DNA from: a virus
Direction: 5' to 3' (one strand)
Virus record (IMG/VR): IMGVR_UViG_3300033145_000332
Coordinates: 1-27,330 of that record
Length of the DNA: 27,330 nucleotides
Shown: positions 6,399 to 15,043 of the stretch, piece by piece
How positions within the stretch are numbered: the stretch's first letter is position 1
Layout: each line of letters starts with the position of its first letter
Notes under the pieces: model-generated
Told to the model about the DNA's origin: nothing
What the model saw: the letters and a program-made list of their open reading frames with translations, nothing else
The model's database searches: none
Translations under genes and position numbers: made by a program

Positions 6399-6410
6399 AT
6401 TTGGAGGAAT

Positions 6411-7745
6411 ATGGATAAAATAGAAGCCAGAGAAATACATATAGTCGACATAAACATCTTAAATCCTGCAGAATATAACCCCAGAAAAGTAACAGACAAG
6501 CAATGGGATGAGATAAGAGAGTCGATAACCAAGTTCGGCATAGTAGACCCTCTACTAGTTAACGGCGCAGAGAACAGGAAGAATATCCTCATAGGAGGAC
6601 ATCTACGTCTAAAAGCGGCCAAGGATCTTGGATTCACACAAATACCAATTGTTTATATTAATATATCCGATATCGAGAGAGAAAAGGAACTAAACATACG
6701 TCTTAATAAGAACTTAGGTGAATGGGATCTCGACCTATTATCCAATTTTAGTGAGGAAATGCTCAAGGATATAGGCTTTGAGAGCCTTGAATTAGATAAG
6801 ATATTCGACGAAAAGAAGGGGGAGAAGAACCCGGACGACGCCCCAGAGCAGAGAGCAACCACCACGACCAAGCAGGGTGATGTATTTATCTTAGGTGATC
6901 ACCGCCTGATGTGCGGAAGCTCCACCGAAGAGGCATCCGCAGAGAAGCTGATGGCAGGCCAGAGAGCGGAGATGGTATTCACCGATCCACCTTATAACGT
7001 AAATTATACAGGGGGAATGAACGAAAACGATAAAAACTCAAGAGACGGAATAATGAATGACAATATGTCAAAAGGCGCATTCTCTGAATTTTTAAGTAAA
7101 ATGTGTGAGAACATAATGAGGCATTGTGACGGAGGAGTCTATATTTGTATGTCCAGTAGCGAGATAGATACCCTAAAGACGGCCTTTGAGCAGAATGGGG
7201 GACATTGGCAATCATTTATTATATGGGTGAAGAACCACTTCACACTAAGCAGATCGGACTATCAACACACCTATGAACCCATGCTTTACGGATGGGCAAG
7301 CCGAGTAAAGAATCATGATTTTATAGAAGAAAGAAATATAGCCAATGTGTGGGAAGACCTAAACAAAGTAAAAACAGTATATGAAGACGGATGGACAAGT
7401 ATCAAGTTCCAAGGGTTTGAGGTCAGAATAGAGGGAGAAGTCACGAAAGGCGAAGTCAGAAGAAAGAAGCAAAGAACCAACATATGGAGATACGATAAAC
7501 CAACGAGATCCGCAGAACACCCTACAATGAAGCCAGTAGCCATGGTAACTGAGGCCGTAAGGAACAGTTCAAAAAGAGAGGGCATAGTATTGGATCTGTT
7601 TGGAGGGAGCGGAAGTACAATGATAGCCTGCGAGATATTAAACCGCAAGTGCTATATGATGGAACTCGACCCGTTTTATGTAGACGTGATAGTGAGACGG
7701 TGGGAGGAATTTACAGGGCAGAAAGCGGAGAAAATAACCGCTTAA
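6411..7745 (+). CDS. ParB-domain / DNA methyltransferase fusion
   Basis: In this 444-residue protein, residues about 8-110 form a ParB/Srx-type domain (LNPAEYNPRK, then IGGHLRLKAA at 61-70 and LNIRLNKNLGEWD). The rest is an amino-methyltransferase: the catalytic motif DPPY lies at 192-195 (VFTDPPYNVNY), and the SAM-binding motif LDLFGGSGST comes near the C-terminus, followed by MELDPFYVDV. The order DPPY before FxGxG is the beta-class layout (N6-adenine or N4-cytosine). Such fusions are common in phages next to terminase genes and may modify phage DNA against host restriction or mark it for packaging. The start follows GGAGG directly behind the terminator. The target sequence cannot be predicted. 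Confidence 0.9.
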   Translation: MDKIEAREIHIVDINILNPAEYNPRKVTDKQWDEIRESITKFGIVDPLLVNGAENRKNILIGGHLRLKAAKDLGFTQIPIVYINISDIEREKELNIRLNKNLGEWDLDLLSNFSEEMLKDIGFESLELDKIFDEKKGEKNPDDAPEQRATTTTKQGDVFILGDHRLMCGSSTEEASAEKLMAGQRAEMVFTDPPYNVNYTGGMNENDKNSRDGIMNDNMSKGAFSEFLSKMCENIMRHCDGGVYICMSSSEIDTLKTAFEQNGGHWQSFIIWVKNHFTLSRSDYQHTYEPMLYGWASRVKNHDFIEERNIANVWEDLNKVKTVYEDGWTSIKFQGFEVRIEGEVTKGEVRRKKQRTNIWRYDKPTRSAEHPTMKPVAMVTEAVRNSSKREGIVLDLFGGSGSTMIACEILNRKCYMMELDPFYVDVIVRRWEEFTGQKAEKITA

Positions 7746-7761
7746 AGCGAGGAAGGTCAAA

Positions 7762-8199
7762 ATGGGTAAAATGGATAGGAAGCCAAGAAAGAACGGTAGA
7801 CCAGATAAATTTAAGGTCAAAATGTTAGAGGATGCAGAAGCCCTAGGGGCGTTAGGACTTACACAAGACCAATTAGCAGTATACTGGGGAGTAGACCCAT
7901 CAACAGTCAGAAGATGGAAAAGAAAGAACCCAGAGTTATGCACGGCACTAGAGGGGGGCAAGCAGAGAGCAAACATAACAGTATCGAAGAAGCTGTTTGA
8001 TTTAGCAAAGTTAGGAGATATGCAGGCCATAAAGACATGGCTTTACAATAGGGCAAAGGATCAATGGGGAGAAGGCGCAAAGGTAGTCGTCAAGAACGAT
8101 ATCAAGAATACAATCAATAACAGAGGAGCGGAGAGGTTAACCGAAGATGCAAGAGGATCAGTTATTAAACAATATATCGAACGAATTAACAGAAAGTGA
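7762..8199 (+). CDS. terminase small subunit-like DNA-binding protein
   Basis: This 145-residue protein has a clear HTH around residues 32-54 (LTQDQLAVYWGVDPSTVRRWKR), then a helical middle with KKLFDLAKLGDMQAIKTWLYNRAKDQW, the pattern typical of phage small terminases. That subunit recognises the packaging site and loads the large subunit. Its position directly upstream of, and overlapping, the large terminase gene supports this. GAGGAAGG precedes ATG 7762. The last 53 bases overlap the next gene. Confidence 0.82.
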   Translation: MGKMDRKPRKNGRPDKFKVKMLEDAEALGALGLTQDQLAVYWGVDPSTVRRWKRKNPELCTALEGGKQRANITVSKKLFDLAKLGDMQAIKTWLYNRAKDQWGEGAKVVVKNDIKNTINNRGAERLTEDARGSVIKQYIERINRK

Positions 8200-9592
8200 G
8201 AAGGTCATATTCACCGATAGTATACTAGACGGTGCATACGATCGACTGCTTGAGTTTTCTTGTGTAACCGATAGGGGTTATGAGATAGTCCCTCATCTAG
8301 AAGTGCTAGCCAATAAGTTAGAAGGCGTAGAGCGGGGAGAGATTAAGAAGTTAATGGTCTTTGCCCCACCAAGACACGGCAAAACAGAACTCACCTCAAA
8401 GAAATTCCCTGCGTGGTACTTGGGGAAGAACCCAGATAAGAGAATAATCATATCATCATATGCCGCAAGTCTGGCATCATCAAACGCTAGAGTAGTAAGG
8501 AACACCGTAGAAAGCGATATATACAATGCGATAATGGGAGTAACCACATCACAGGATAGCCGTGCCGTAGATGAATGGAACATAGCAAGCCCACACAAGG
8601 GAGGCATGATTGCGGCAGGCGTAGGCGGAAGTATCACGGGTTACGGCGCTGATGTATTGATAATTGATGATCCAGTTAAAAACAGAGAAGAGGCCGAATC
8701 AAAGGTCTACAGGGAAAAAGCATGGGAATGGTATAGAACAGTAGCGAGAACCAGACTTGAGCCAGGAGCAGCTATTATTTTGATTATGACTAGATGGCAC
8801 GCACAAGATCTAGCGGGTAAGATATTGGAGGAAGACGGGGATAACTGGGACGTGGTCCATCTACCCGCAATAGCTGACAGCAAGGTAACACCTAGTGGTG
8901 ATTTAATGGGGAGAGAAGACGGACAAGCGCTGTGGCCTCAAAGATATAGTGAAGAAGAACTAAAGATTACAAAAGACGACGTAGGATCAAGGGCATGGTT
9001 TGCATTATACCAAGGAACACCAAAAGATCCTGAAAGTCAGATAATCCAAAGAGAGTGGATTCAATATTATAATGAAATACCACCTAACGTTAAAAGGGGC
9101 GGAGGAATAGATACGGCAACTAGTAAGAAAACATCTGCAGATAATATGGCATTCGTAGATGTCTGCAGGGACGATGCGGGGAATTTATATGCAGACGAGG
9201 TGTTTTGTGAGAAGATAAGCGTAACACCGTTTGCTCAACATGTAAACAACAGCCACAGGACAAAGAAGTATTGGAAGATAAAGATAGAGTCCAATAACGC
9301 AGGAGAAGCAGTTAAACAGCGAATAGATGAAATCTCAAAAGCAGAAGGGAACGGAGTACCAATCAAAGCAGAGGTGACATCGACAGATAAGGTTGTTAGA
9401 GTTTATGAGTTTCAACATCTGATAGAAAATGGTACACTAAAGTTCAAGAAGGGCCATAAAAAGGTGGCCGCTTTGATAGAGCATTTGATAAACTTTGATG
9501 GAAACGGATCGGACATCGATGATGATGTAGACGCTTTAGGCTTTGGAATAAAGGCGGCTAACGAACGACCAAGGACAATACGGGTGTCATAA
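8147..9592 (+). CDS. terL: terminase large subunit
   Basis: This 481-residue packaging motor combines an ATPase and a nuclease. The Walker A motif is APPRHGKTE (73-81), Walker B is VLIIDDP (170-176), and the coupling segment LIMTRWHAQD (212-221) follows. The C-terminal RNase H-like nuclease shows D322 (GGGIDTAT), E381 (KIKIESNNAG) and the D460/D462 pair (DIDDDVDALGFGIK), the usual three acidic positions. The length is normal for the family. The start at 8147 lies inside the small-terminase gene and lacks a strong ribosome-binding site, so expression probably depends on coupling. It acts at the portal vertex with the small subunit and the portal protein encoded next. Confidence 0.95.
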   Translation: MQEDQLLNNISNELTESEKVIFTDSILDGAYDRLLEFSCVTDRGYEIVPHLEVLANKLEGVERGEIKKLMVFAPPRHGKTELTSKKFPAWYLGKNPDKRIIISSYAASLASSNARVVRNTVESDIYNAIMGVTTSQDSRAVDEWNIASPHKGGMIAAGVGGSITGYGADVLIIDDPVKNREEAESKVYREKAWEWYRTVARTRLEPGAAIILIMTRWHAQDLAGKILEEDGDNWDVVHLPAIADSKVTPSGDLMGREDGQALWPQRYSEEELKITKDDVGSRAWFALYQGTPKDPESQIIQREWIQYYNEIPPNVKRGGGIDTATSKKTSADNMAFVDVCRDDAGNLYADEVFCEKISVTPFAQHVNNSHRTKKYWKIKIESNNAGEAVKQRIDEISKAEGNGVPIKAEVTSTDKVVRVYEFQHLIENGTLKFKKGHKKVAALIEHLINFDGNGSDIDDDVDALGFGIKAANERPRTIRVS

Positions 9593-9604
9593 AAGGAGAA
9601 GACT

Positions 9605-11047
9605 ATGGGAAAGAAACAAGTACAAGTTCATGAAAAAAAATATGTCAGTGCCGTAATGACTACTGGCGGGAATTTAGTGTTCGAGAAAGACTTCAAACAA
9701 TATGAAGTTCCTGCGAGCAAACAATTAGATGTGGAAGGGAAATGGGGAGTAGAAGTAATAGAGCCTCCATACAATTTATTGCAACTGCTGTCATGGACAG
9801 AGATGTCAGTAATCCACGCCACGTGTGTAAATACCAAGGTGAGAGATAGCGTAGGCATAGGATGGCAGATCTTAGAAGAGGCAGAGGGTGAAAAAGGTTC
9901 GGACGCTGACTATAAAATACTGGTTGATTTTTTTGAAAGATGTAACGAAAAAGAAGACATCACATCAGTATGTAAAAAGATTGCATTTGACTATGAAGGG
10001 TGTGGAAATGGATACATGGAAGTAATCAGAGAAGTAAAGGGTGGGGTAAAAGAGATCTACCACGTGAGCGCCCCAACAATCAAATTATGTAAAGACAAGG
10101 AAAGGTGGCTTCAGAAGATAGGTAACAACAAAGTATACTTTAAGAAGTTTGGAGACGAGAGAATCCTAAACAGAAGAACGGGAAACTTTGTGAAGACAGT
10201 AACCCCAGAAGAGGAGGCATCAGAACTAATACAAGTCAAGCAGTATACATTCAGGTCAAATCATTATGGGTTGCCTGATTGGTTGCCTGCTATATATCAA
10301 ATGTTCGGTGAGATGAAAGAGAAGGAATTTAATCTAGAGTTCTTTTCTAGCTTCGGTATCCCATCATACGCCGTCATCATTGAAGGCGGGGAACTAAACC
10401 CAGACACCGAAAAGACAATCCAAAAATACTTTGAAACTGAATTAAAGAACAATCCACATCGAACAATGGTATTCACAACACCAGAGGGCGCCAAGGTTAG
10501 ATTCGAGAAGCTATCAGTAGATGCAAAGGAAGCATCGTTCAGAGTGTACCGCAAGGACAACAGGGATGATGTACTAACAGCCCACAACGTACCGCCATAC
10601 AGAGCGTCAATCGTAGAGAGTGGGTCATTAGGTGGAAGCGTGGCTGAAGATGTAGATAGAATCTATCTAGACTCAGTAATCAATCCAAGGCAGAAAGACT
10701 TCACATGGGTAATCAATGAATTGCTAATCAAGGAAGTGTTTGAAATAGAAGGGTGGATATTCGAGTTTGAGGATATTGACATCAGAGACAAAGAGAAGCA
10801 AGCGGAGATAGATCAAAAGTATTTTAATATGGGGGCAAGGACACCAAACGAGATACTAACCGCACAGGGGAAAGATCCATACGAAGGCGGAGATACATAT
10901 TATATACCACACAGCATGATACCAGTGGGTGCAATAATGGAGGAGAAGAGGATAAAGGATGTCAAAGGTAAAGGAACTACAGACAAAATTTCTGGCGAAG
11001 AAGCAGGAGCGGCTCAAGATCAGTACGACCCAGAGCCTGAAGCTTGA
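9605..11047 (+). CDS. portal protein (PBSX/Phage_portal family)
   Basis: This 480-residue protein forms the dodecameric channel through which DNA enters and leaves the head. Family-typical features are the early segment LLQLLSWTEMSVIHATCVNTKVRDSVG, the central YGLPDWLPAIYQM followed by FFSSFGIPSYAVIIEGG, and the C-terminal VPPYRASIVESGSLGGSVAEDV and LDSVINPRQKDF stretches seen in PBSX-type portals. It follows the large terminase by 12 bases with AAAAGGAGA upstream. The last residues are acidic and low-complexity. The MuF-like gene starts 89 bases before its stop. Confidence 0.92.
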   Translation: MGKKQVQVHEKKYVSAVMTTGGNLVFEKDFKQYEVPASKQLDVEGKWGVEVIEPPYNLLQLLSWTEMSVIHATCVNTKVRDSVGIGWQILEEAEGEKGSDADYKILVDFFERCNEKEDITSVCKKIAFDYEGCGNGYMEVIREVKGGVKEIYHVSAPTIKLCKDKERWLQKIGNNKVYFKKFGDERILNRRTGNFVKTVTPEEEASELIQVKQYTFRSNHYGLPDWLPAIYQMFGEMKEKEFNLEFFSSFGIPSYAVIIEGGELNPDTEKTIQKYFETELKNNPHRTMVFTTPEGAKVRFEKLSVDAKEASFRVYRKDNRDDVLTAHNVPPYRASIVESGSLGGSVAEDVDRIYLDSVINPRQKDFTWVINELLIKEVFEIEGWIFEFEDIDIRDKEKQAEIDQKYFNMGARTPNEILTAQGKDPYEGGDTYYIPHSMIPVGAIMEEKRIKDVKGKGTTDKISGEEAGAAQDQYDPEPEA

Positions 11048-12971
11048 GATACCAGAAACAATAAGGACGTACATCAATAAGGCTAGGAAAGGTCTCGGTA
11101 AGAACTGGAGAGATCAGAAGCCTTATATGACAATAGAAGAGGACTACGCTGACGCCGTGCATAAAGAGTTTTTAAGACAGCATAAGGAGTCCATAAAGTT
11201 CTTTAATAAAAAGGGAGCGTTTAAGAGCCTAGAAGCCTACTCAAGACGGAAGCATCCAGAACTCTACGAGAAAACCAAAGCGGCCGACACAAAAGAAATA
11301 GACAAATGGTTTAAGGGATGGGCTAAGAGCGTAAAGCCTGAGAAGATGGAAGAGGTCATGGAAACGTATAATACGAAAGCGGCCACTCTCGGAGGAAACA
11401 AAGCGCTAAGTGATCTCGGAGTAAGCCTAGCATTTGATCTAAAGGACTCTGCGCTAATAGAAGAAATAAAGACACGAGGGGTGAAGATAACAGGGGAAGT
11501 CACCAAGAAGACCCTTAAAGATTTCAGGAGCATTATGTACAAGGGGTACATGGAACAAGGCGTATCACCCTATCAGCTAAAGAAAGACATTAAAGGGATG
11601 TTCGAAGAAACCTATAAGAACAGAGCATGGGCGATAGCTAGGACAGAAACAGGCGTCGCCTCGTCTACATCACAACATACAACATACGTCAAAAATAAAG
11701 TAGAGAAAAAGGAATGGTCATCAATCCTCGATACGCATACCCGTGAAAGCCATATGTTAGCAAACGGTCAGGTCAGGAGGATGGACGAGCCATTTAACGT
11801 AGGCGGAACACTAATGGATCACCCGCACGATCCACTCGGCCCTGCGGCAGAAGTTATCAACTGTTATGACGACAAGACGGAAGTACTGACCCATGAGGGG
11901 TATGTATTATTCGAAAACTTGAAAGAAGATATGTCTATCGCAACACTCAATCCCAAAACGAGAGAGATCGAATACGACATCCCAAAGAAACGCATAAATT
12001 ATCGTCATAGAGGAATGATGGTTCATTACAAGAGCAAGACAGTCGATCTAATGGTGACAAAAGGGCATCAAATCCCTACAGTGAATAGATGGAAGAAAGA
12101 TAAAGGGGTAATAACCATAACGATGAAAGAAGCAATAGATCTCAATCAGAGCGAGATGATTGCGAAAAAAGCAATCTGGAAAGGTGTCCATGATAAGTGG
12201 ATGGTCATCAATGGGTTTAAAATGGACAGTAAACTGTTTATGGAATTCCTAGGATGGTATATTGCAGAAGGCTCAACAACCGTAGTTGATGATCCAAGGA
12301 AAAAATATAAATATCAGATATGCATTACACAAAGTAAAGAGAAGAATGGAGATAAATATAAAAGGATACTGGGTGTTAGCTCAAAGTTATTCAAAAAAGT
12401 GTGGGCAGGCTCAGACAAAGTCTTTATAGTAAATGATGATGTCGGGTACGCATTACATTTACTGGGAAAAAGTTGGGAAAAGTACATACCCTACCCAGTT
12501 AAGCAATTCAACAGGGATCATCTGAATATATTGCTAGATGCGTATTGCCAAGGGGATGGTCATATAGTACAAAGGGAGAGCAATCATTCTAAGCGTAGGA
12601 TTTTTTTTACATCATCAAGTCAATTGGCTGATGACATAGGAGAATTGATAATAAAGTGTGGGAAGAGTCCATCCTTTATGTTCCCTACAGAGCATGACTA
12701 TAAGAAAGTGAAGTTTAAGAATGGAAGTTACTTTATTAAACATCCATGCACATGGATATTTGAAAATAATTCTGATTATTTCTATTTGAATAAAAATTAC
12801 AGGAACTTGACTAAATATGACGGTCAAGTGTTTTGTGTTGAAATGGCTGTAAACCATATAATAAATGTCAGGAGGAATGGGAAGGTTATATGGTGCGGAA
12901 ACTGCAGATGCGGTGAGATACCAAGGGTCACGGAAACGATAACGGAAGAGACAGCATGGACGGGAGGATAA
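10959..12971 (+). CDS. MuF-like head morphogenesis protein interrupted by an intein
   Basis: The primary product has 670 residues; after removal of a 347-residue intein (302-648) the spliced protein would have 323. The extein is a MuF/SPP1 gp7-like minor head protein that binds the portal. The family's C-terminal signature is present: [47 protein letters not shown], then after splicing CRCGEIPR, rebuilding the NCRC end of the motif. The start at 10959 has GAGG 7 bases upstream and overlaps the portal gene by 89 bases. Without splicing the conserved C-terminus is broken, so splicing is probably needed for function. Confidence 0.9.
   Translation: MSKVKELQTKFLAKKQERLKISTTQSLKLEIPETIRTYINKARKGLGKNWRDQKPYMTIEEDYADAVHKEFLRQHKESIKFFNKKGAFKSLEAYSRRKHPELYEKTKAADTKEIDKWFKGWAKSVKPEKMEEVMETYNTKAATLGGNKALSDLGVSLAFDLKDSALIEEIKTRGVKITGEVTKKTLKDFRSIMYKGYMEQGVSPYQLKKDIKGMFEETYKNRAWAIARTETGVASSTSQHTTYVKNKVEKKEWSSILDTHTRESHMLANGQVRRMDEPFNVGGTLMDHPHDPLGPAAEVINCYDDKTEVLTHEGYVLFENLKEDMSIATLNPKTREIEYDIPKKRINYRHRGMMVHYKSKTVDLMVTKGHQIPTVNRWKKDKGVITITMKEAIDLNQSEMIAKKAIWKGVHDKWMVINGFKMDSKLFMEFLGWYIAEGSTTVVDDPRKKYKYQICITQSKEKNGDKYKRILGVSSKLFKKVWAGSDKVFIVNDDVGYALHLLGKSWEKYIPYPVKQFNRDHLNILLDAYCQGDGHIVQRESNHSKRRIFFTSSSQLADDIGELIIKCGKSPSFMFPTEHDYKKVKFKNGSYFIKHPCTWIFENNSDYFYLNKNYRNLTKYDGQVFCVEMAVNHIINVRRNGKVIWCGNCRCGEIPRVTETITEETAWTGG
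11862..12902 (+). mobile_element. intein with LAGLIDADG homing endonuclease
   Basis: This in-frame insertion begins at Cys302 ([14 protein letters not shown], block A) and ends at Asn648, with Cys649 as the first C-extein residue. Block B is VTKGHQ with T367 and H370. Two LAGLIDADG helices are present, [10 protein letters not shown] (430-439, acidic E437) and [10 protein letters not shown] (525-534, acidic D533), both keeping the catalytic acid. The C-terminal splice region is [14 protein letters not shown]...VIWCGN followed by C. The residue before the terminal Asn is Gly, not the usual His, a substitution known in some active inteins. Both splicing and homing therefore look intact. It lies in the conserved NC-RC motif of the MuF family, a typical choice of an essential and conserved target. 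Confidence 0.92.
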
Positions 12972-12973
12972 AA

Positions 12974-13348
12974 ATGTTTAGAAAGTTTTTATGTTTTATG
13001 GGATGGCATCAATGGCAATGGAATTTAAAGATGGATGAGACTATTTATCTGACTAAAAGTAGAACGTTTGTAATACCAGATCGTGCTAGGTGCTTTTATT
13101 GTGGTACTAGATATAAAAAGAAAAAAGAGGAAAAAGAAGAGTGCTGTGATATAGGGACTCATGGATGTAATAAAGGAATTAGCCTTACTCGAGGAGTTAT
13201 ATCTGCAGATAAGTGCCTAGACGGTGTAGAGGTTGTAATGGCACTAGAGGAAGAGTTCGGGATAGAAATAGCAGACGAGGAGGCAGAAGAGATCAATACA
13301 GTGGAAGAGATTATCAAACTAGCAAAAGACAAGGTAGTAAGGAGATAA
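12974..13348 (+). CDS. DUF1660-like N-terminus joined to an ACP-like C-terminal fragment
   Basis: This protein has 124 residues. The first 50 ([13 protein letters not shown]... then [11 protein letters not shown] with C40/C43) resemble small phage proteins of the DUF1660 kind with one CxxC. A Lys/Glu linker and extra cysteines follow. From about residue 80 the sequence matches helix 2 to helix 4 of acyl carrier protein: [19 protein letters not shown] and [14 protein letters not shown]. Helix 1 and the first loop are missing, and the attachment Ser of DSLD is Cys (KCLD). ATG 12974 follows GGGAGG; an earlier in-frame ATG lies in the previous gene. It is clearly related to the ACP-like gene at 5594 and may be a decayed duplicate captured by another gene. 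Confidence 0.65.
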   Translation: MFRKFLCFMGWHQWQWNLKMDETIYLTKSRTFVIPDRARCFYCGTRYKKKKEEKEECCDIGTHGCNKGISLTRGVISADKCLDGVEVVMALEEEFGIEIADEEAEEINTVEEIIKLAKDKVVRR

Positions 13349-13350
13349 GT

Positions 13351-13971
13351 ATGCCAGACAGTAAGTACAAGAATGGCACTACATACAAAGAAGGGGATTG
13401 CAGGGGTAGCAAAAACCCAAACTGGAAGGGAGGGGCATCATACCATTACCTAAAGAAAATTGGCAAGTTTGTATATAAAGACAAGCCTGCTATTGTGAGG
13501 ATAGACAAAGAATGTACGATTTGCGAAAAGAGTTATAAAGTCATCCCATCGCAAAAAGAAAGTAAGTTCTGTTCAAGAGAATGCTATTACAAGTCCCTCA
13601 AAGGAAAAGACATGACGCCATTATTAAAAGCAATCAAGTGGAGAGATACCAAGCCAGAAAAGATTATGCAAGGAGCATTAGACCGCCTAGGGATAGAGTA
13701 TATAAAACATAAACATATCGGGAAGTATGAGATAGATTTTTACTTGCCTAAACATAGAATCTGCCTAGAGGTGTTTGGCGACTACTGGCATACAAAAAAG
13801 GAAGTATCGGATAGGGATACAACTAAAGCATCTTTTTTGGTTGCTAACGGATATAGATTCTTGTATTACTGGGAAGAGGACATACAGAAGAACTATAGAA
13901 ACTTAGATGATGTAATAAAAGAAGAGATATACCAAGAAGGAGTTGGAAGCCATGAGCCAAACAATTACTAA
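13351..13971 (+). CDS. Vsr-like (PD-(D/E)XK) homing-type endonuclease
   Basis: This 206-residue nuclease has an N-terminal NPNWKGG tract (22-28), also seen in the HNH proteins here. A zinc-finger-like region with C55-x2-C58 and C74-x3-C78 follows, then a C-terminal domain of the Vsr/DUF559 type: YEIDFYLPKHRICLEVFGDYWH, with D129, E140, D144 and H147. This fits the EDxHD homing endonucleases, which are Vsr-like enzymes found in phages. ATG 13351 follows AAGGAG; the frame is open further upstream but inside the previous gene. It sits between the MuF-region genes and the prohead protease, where a core gene would not be expected, consistent with a selfish insertion. Its last 20 bases overlap the protease gene. 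Confidence 0.82.
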   Translation: MPDSKYKNGTTYKEGDCRGSKNPNWKGGASYHYLKKIGKFVYKDKPAIVRIDKECTICEKSYKVIPSQKESKFCSRECYYKSLKGKDMTPLLKAIKWRDTKPEKIMQGALDRLGIEYIKHKHIGKYEIDFYLPKHRICLEVFGDYWHTKKEVSDRDTTKASFLVANGYRFLYYWEEDIQKNYRNLDDVIKEEIYQEGVGSHEPNNY

Positions 13972-15043
13972 AGTCGAGGAGAATGCTAAAGTAATAAGGA
14001 TACCAGTAGCAGGGGAAGAGGGGAAACATAGCGGTCATAAAATAAGAACGATCGTCGTATCTGCTAAACAGGGCATCAAGGCTTTATACTGCGTTGATGA
14101 TAAAAAGATAATCACTTACATCTTTTTAAAGAGTAAGGGTTGGACATTGGCAAGCGCTAAAAAATGGGTTAGGGAACACGCACATAAAAATAAAAACTTA
14201 AAAGAGATCCACGTAGACCAACTGCCAGAGTTTACTCAGATAGTATGCGTGGTGAATGATGAAACAAAAATGTTTGAACCTAGTAGCCCTGCGTTTATGT
14301 TGGAGGATGACATAGCAGACTTCACAACGGGGATGGATTTACTTGCAGAAAGTGGACAAAACATTGACAAAGAGTATAAAAAATATTATCATAGTGTTAT
14401 AGAGAACAAAAACGAAAGTTTTAACGAGGAAACTCTAAGGATAGTAAGTATCGATGAAGATAATTTTATTAGTGCTATTGTCGGTGTCCAAAAAGATAAA
14501 ACTTACCATGCAATCCACTCCTATTTGTTTGCAACAAAGTTTTGGGATATTGATGACGTTGAAAAGGTTGCTGATGTGTTTAGTTCAGGTTCAACCGAAT
14601 CCGCAAATGAGGAGGATAGCATGAAGAAGACCGAACCAGTAGAAACAACAAAACAAGAAACGATGGAATTAATAAAACTCGATAAGCAGAAGCAAACTGT
14701 TTATGGTGTATTTTTATGGCCAGAGAAAGCTGACCATGATGGAGATGTAATATCTGCAGAAGACATCGAAAAGGTAGCCCATGACTTTATAGTGGACTAC
14801 AGAGACATCGATGAGATGCATAAGCAAGAAACACTTCACGCCGACATCGTAGAGTCATTCATCGCATGGGAAGATGATATCGACTACTATGGGAAGAAGC
14901 TAACTAAGGGAGCATGGGCGGGAGCAATCAAAATTCATGATAGAGAAGTATGGGATAAAGTCCTATCTGGAGAATACAAAGCGTTCAGCGTAAGAATCTC
15001 AGGGGTGAGAGAACCGATAACCGAGGAGGGTGGAGATGAGTAA
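13952..15043 (+). CDS. prohead protease, XkdF-like (Peptidase_S78_2)
   Basis: In this 363-residue protein, the C-terminal third carries the XkdF-type protease domain: VYGVFLWPEKADHDGDVIS, the DIDEMHK segment with candidate H290, and EYKAFSVRISG with candidate S346. This enzyme removes scaffold and trims head proteins during maturation. The N-terminal half holds FLKSKGWTLASAKKWVREH, a segment common in phage head-maturation proteins. A second related W-containing unit, LFATKFWDIDDVEKVADVF (about 192-210), looks like a degenerate internal repeat. The start at ATG 13952 follows AAGGAG; a TTG at 13943 abuts the ribosome-binding site and is unlikely. The stop overlaps the next gene. Confidence 0.85.
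   Translation: MSQTITKVEENAKVIRIPVAGEEGKHSGHKIRTIVVSAKQGIKALYCVDDKKIITYIFLKSKGWTLASAKKWVREHAHKNKNLKEIHVDQLPEFTQIVCVVNDETKMFEPSSPAFMLEDDIADFTTGMDLLAESGQNIDKEYKKYYHSVIENKNESFNEETLRIVSIDEDNFISAIVGVQKDKTYHAIHSYLFATKFWDIDDVEKVADVFSSGSTESANEEDSMKKTEPVETTKQETMELIKLDKQKQTVYGVFLWPEKADHDGDVISAEDIEKVAHDFIVDYRDIDEMHKQETLHADIVESFIAWEDDIDYYGKKLTKGAWAGAIKIHDREVWDKVLSGEYKAFSVRISGVREPITEEGGDE

Noticed and set aside
7638-8030. Open frame on the - strand across the methyltransferase/terminase boundary
   Set aside because: It covers two well-supported + strand genes, and its composition is that of antisense to them; no start signal is seen.
13160-13220. Frameshift that would restore a complete ACP upstream of the fragment at 12974-13348
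   Set aside because: The alternative frame (start MDVIKEL) reaches a stop after about 19 codons and is too short to supply helix 1 and the loop with normal spacing, so a simple frameshift does not rebuild the domain.
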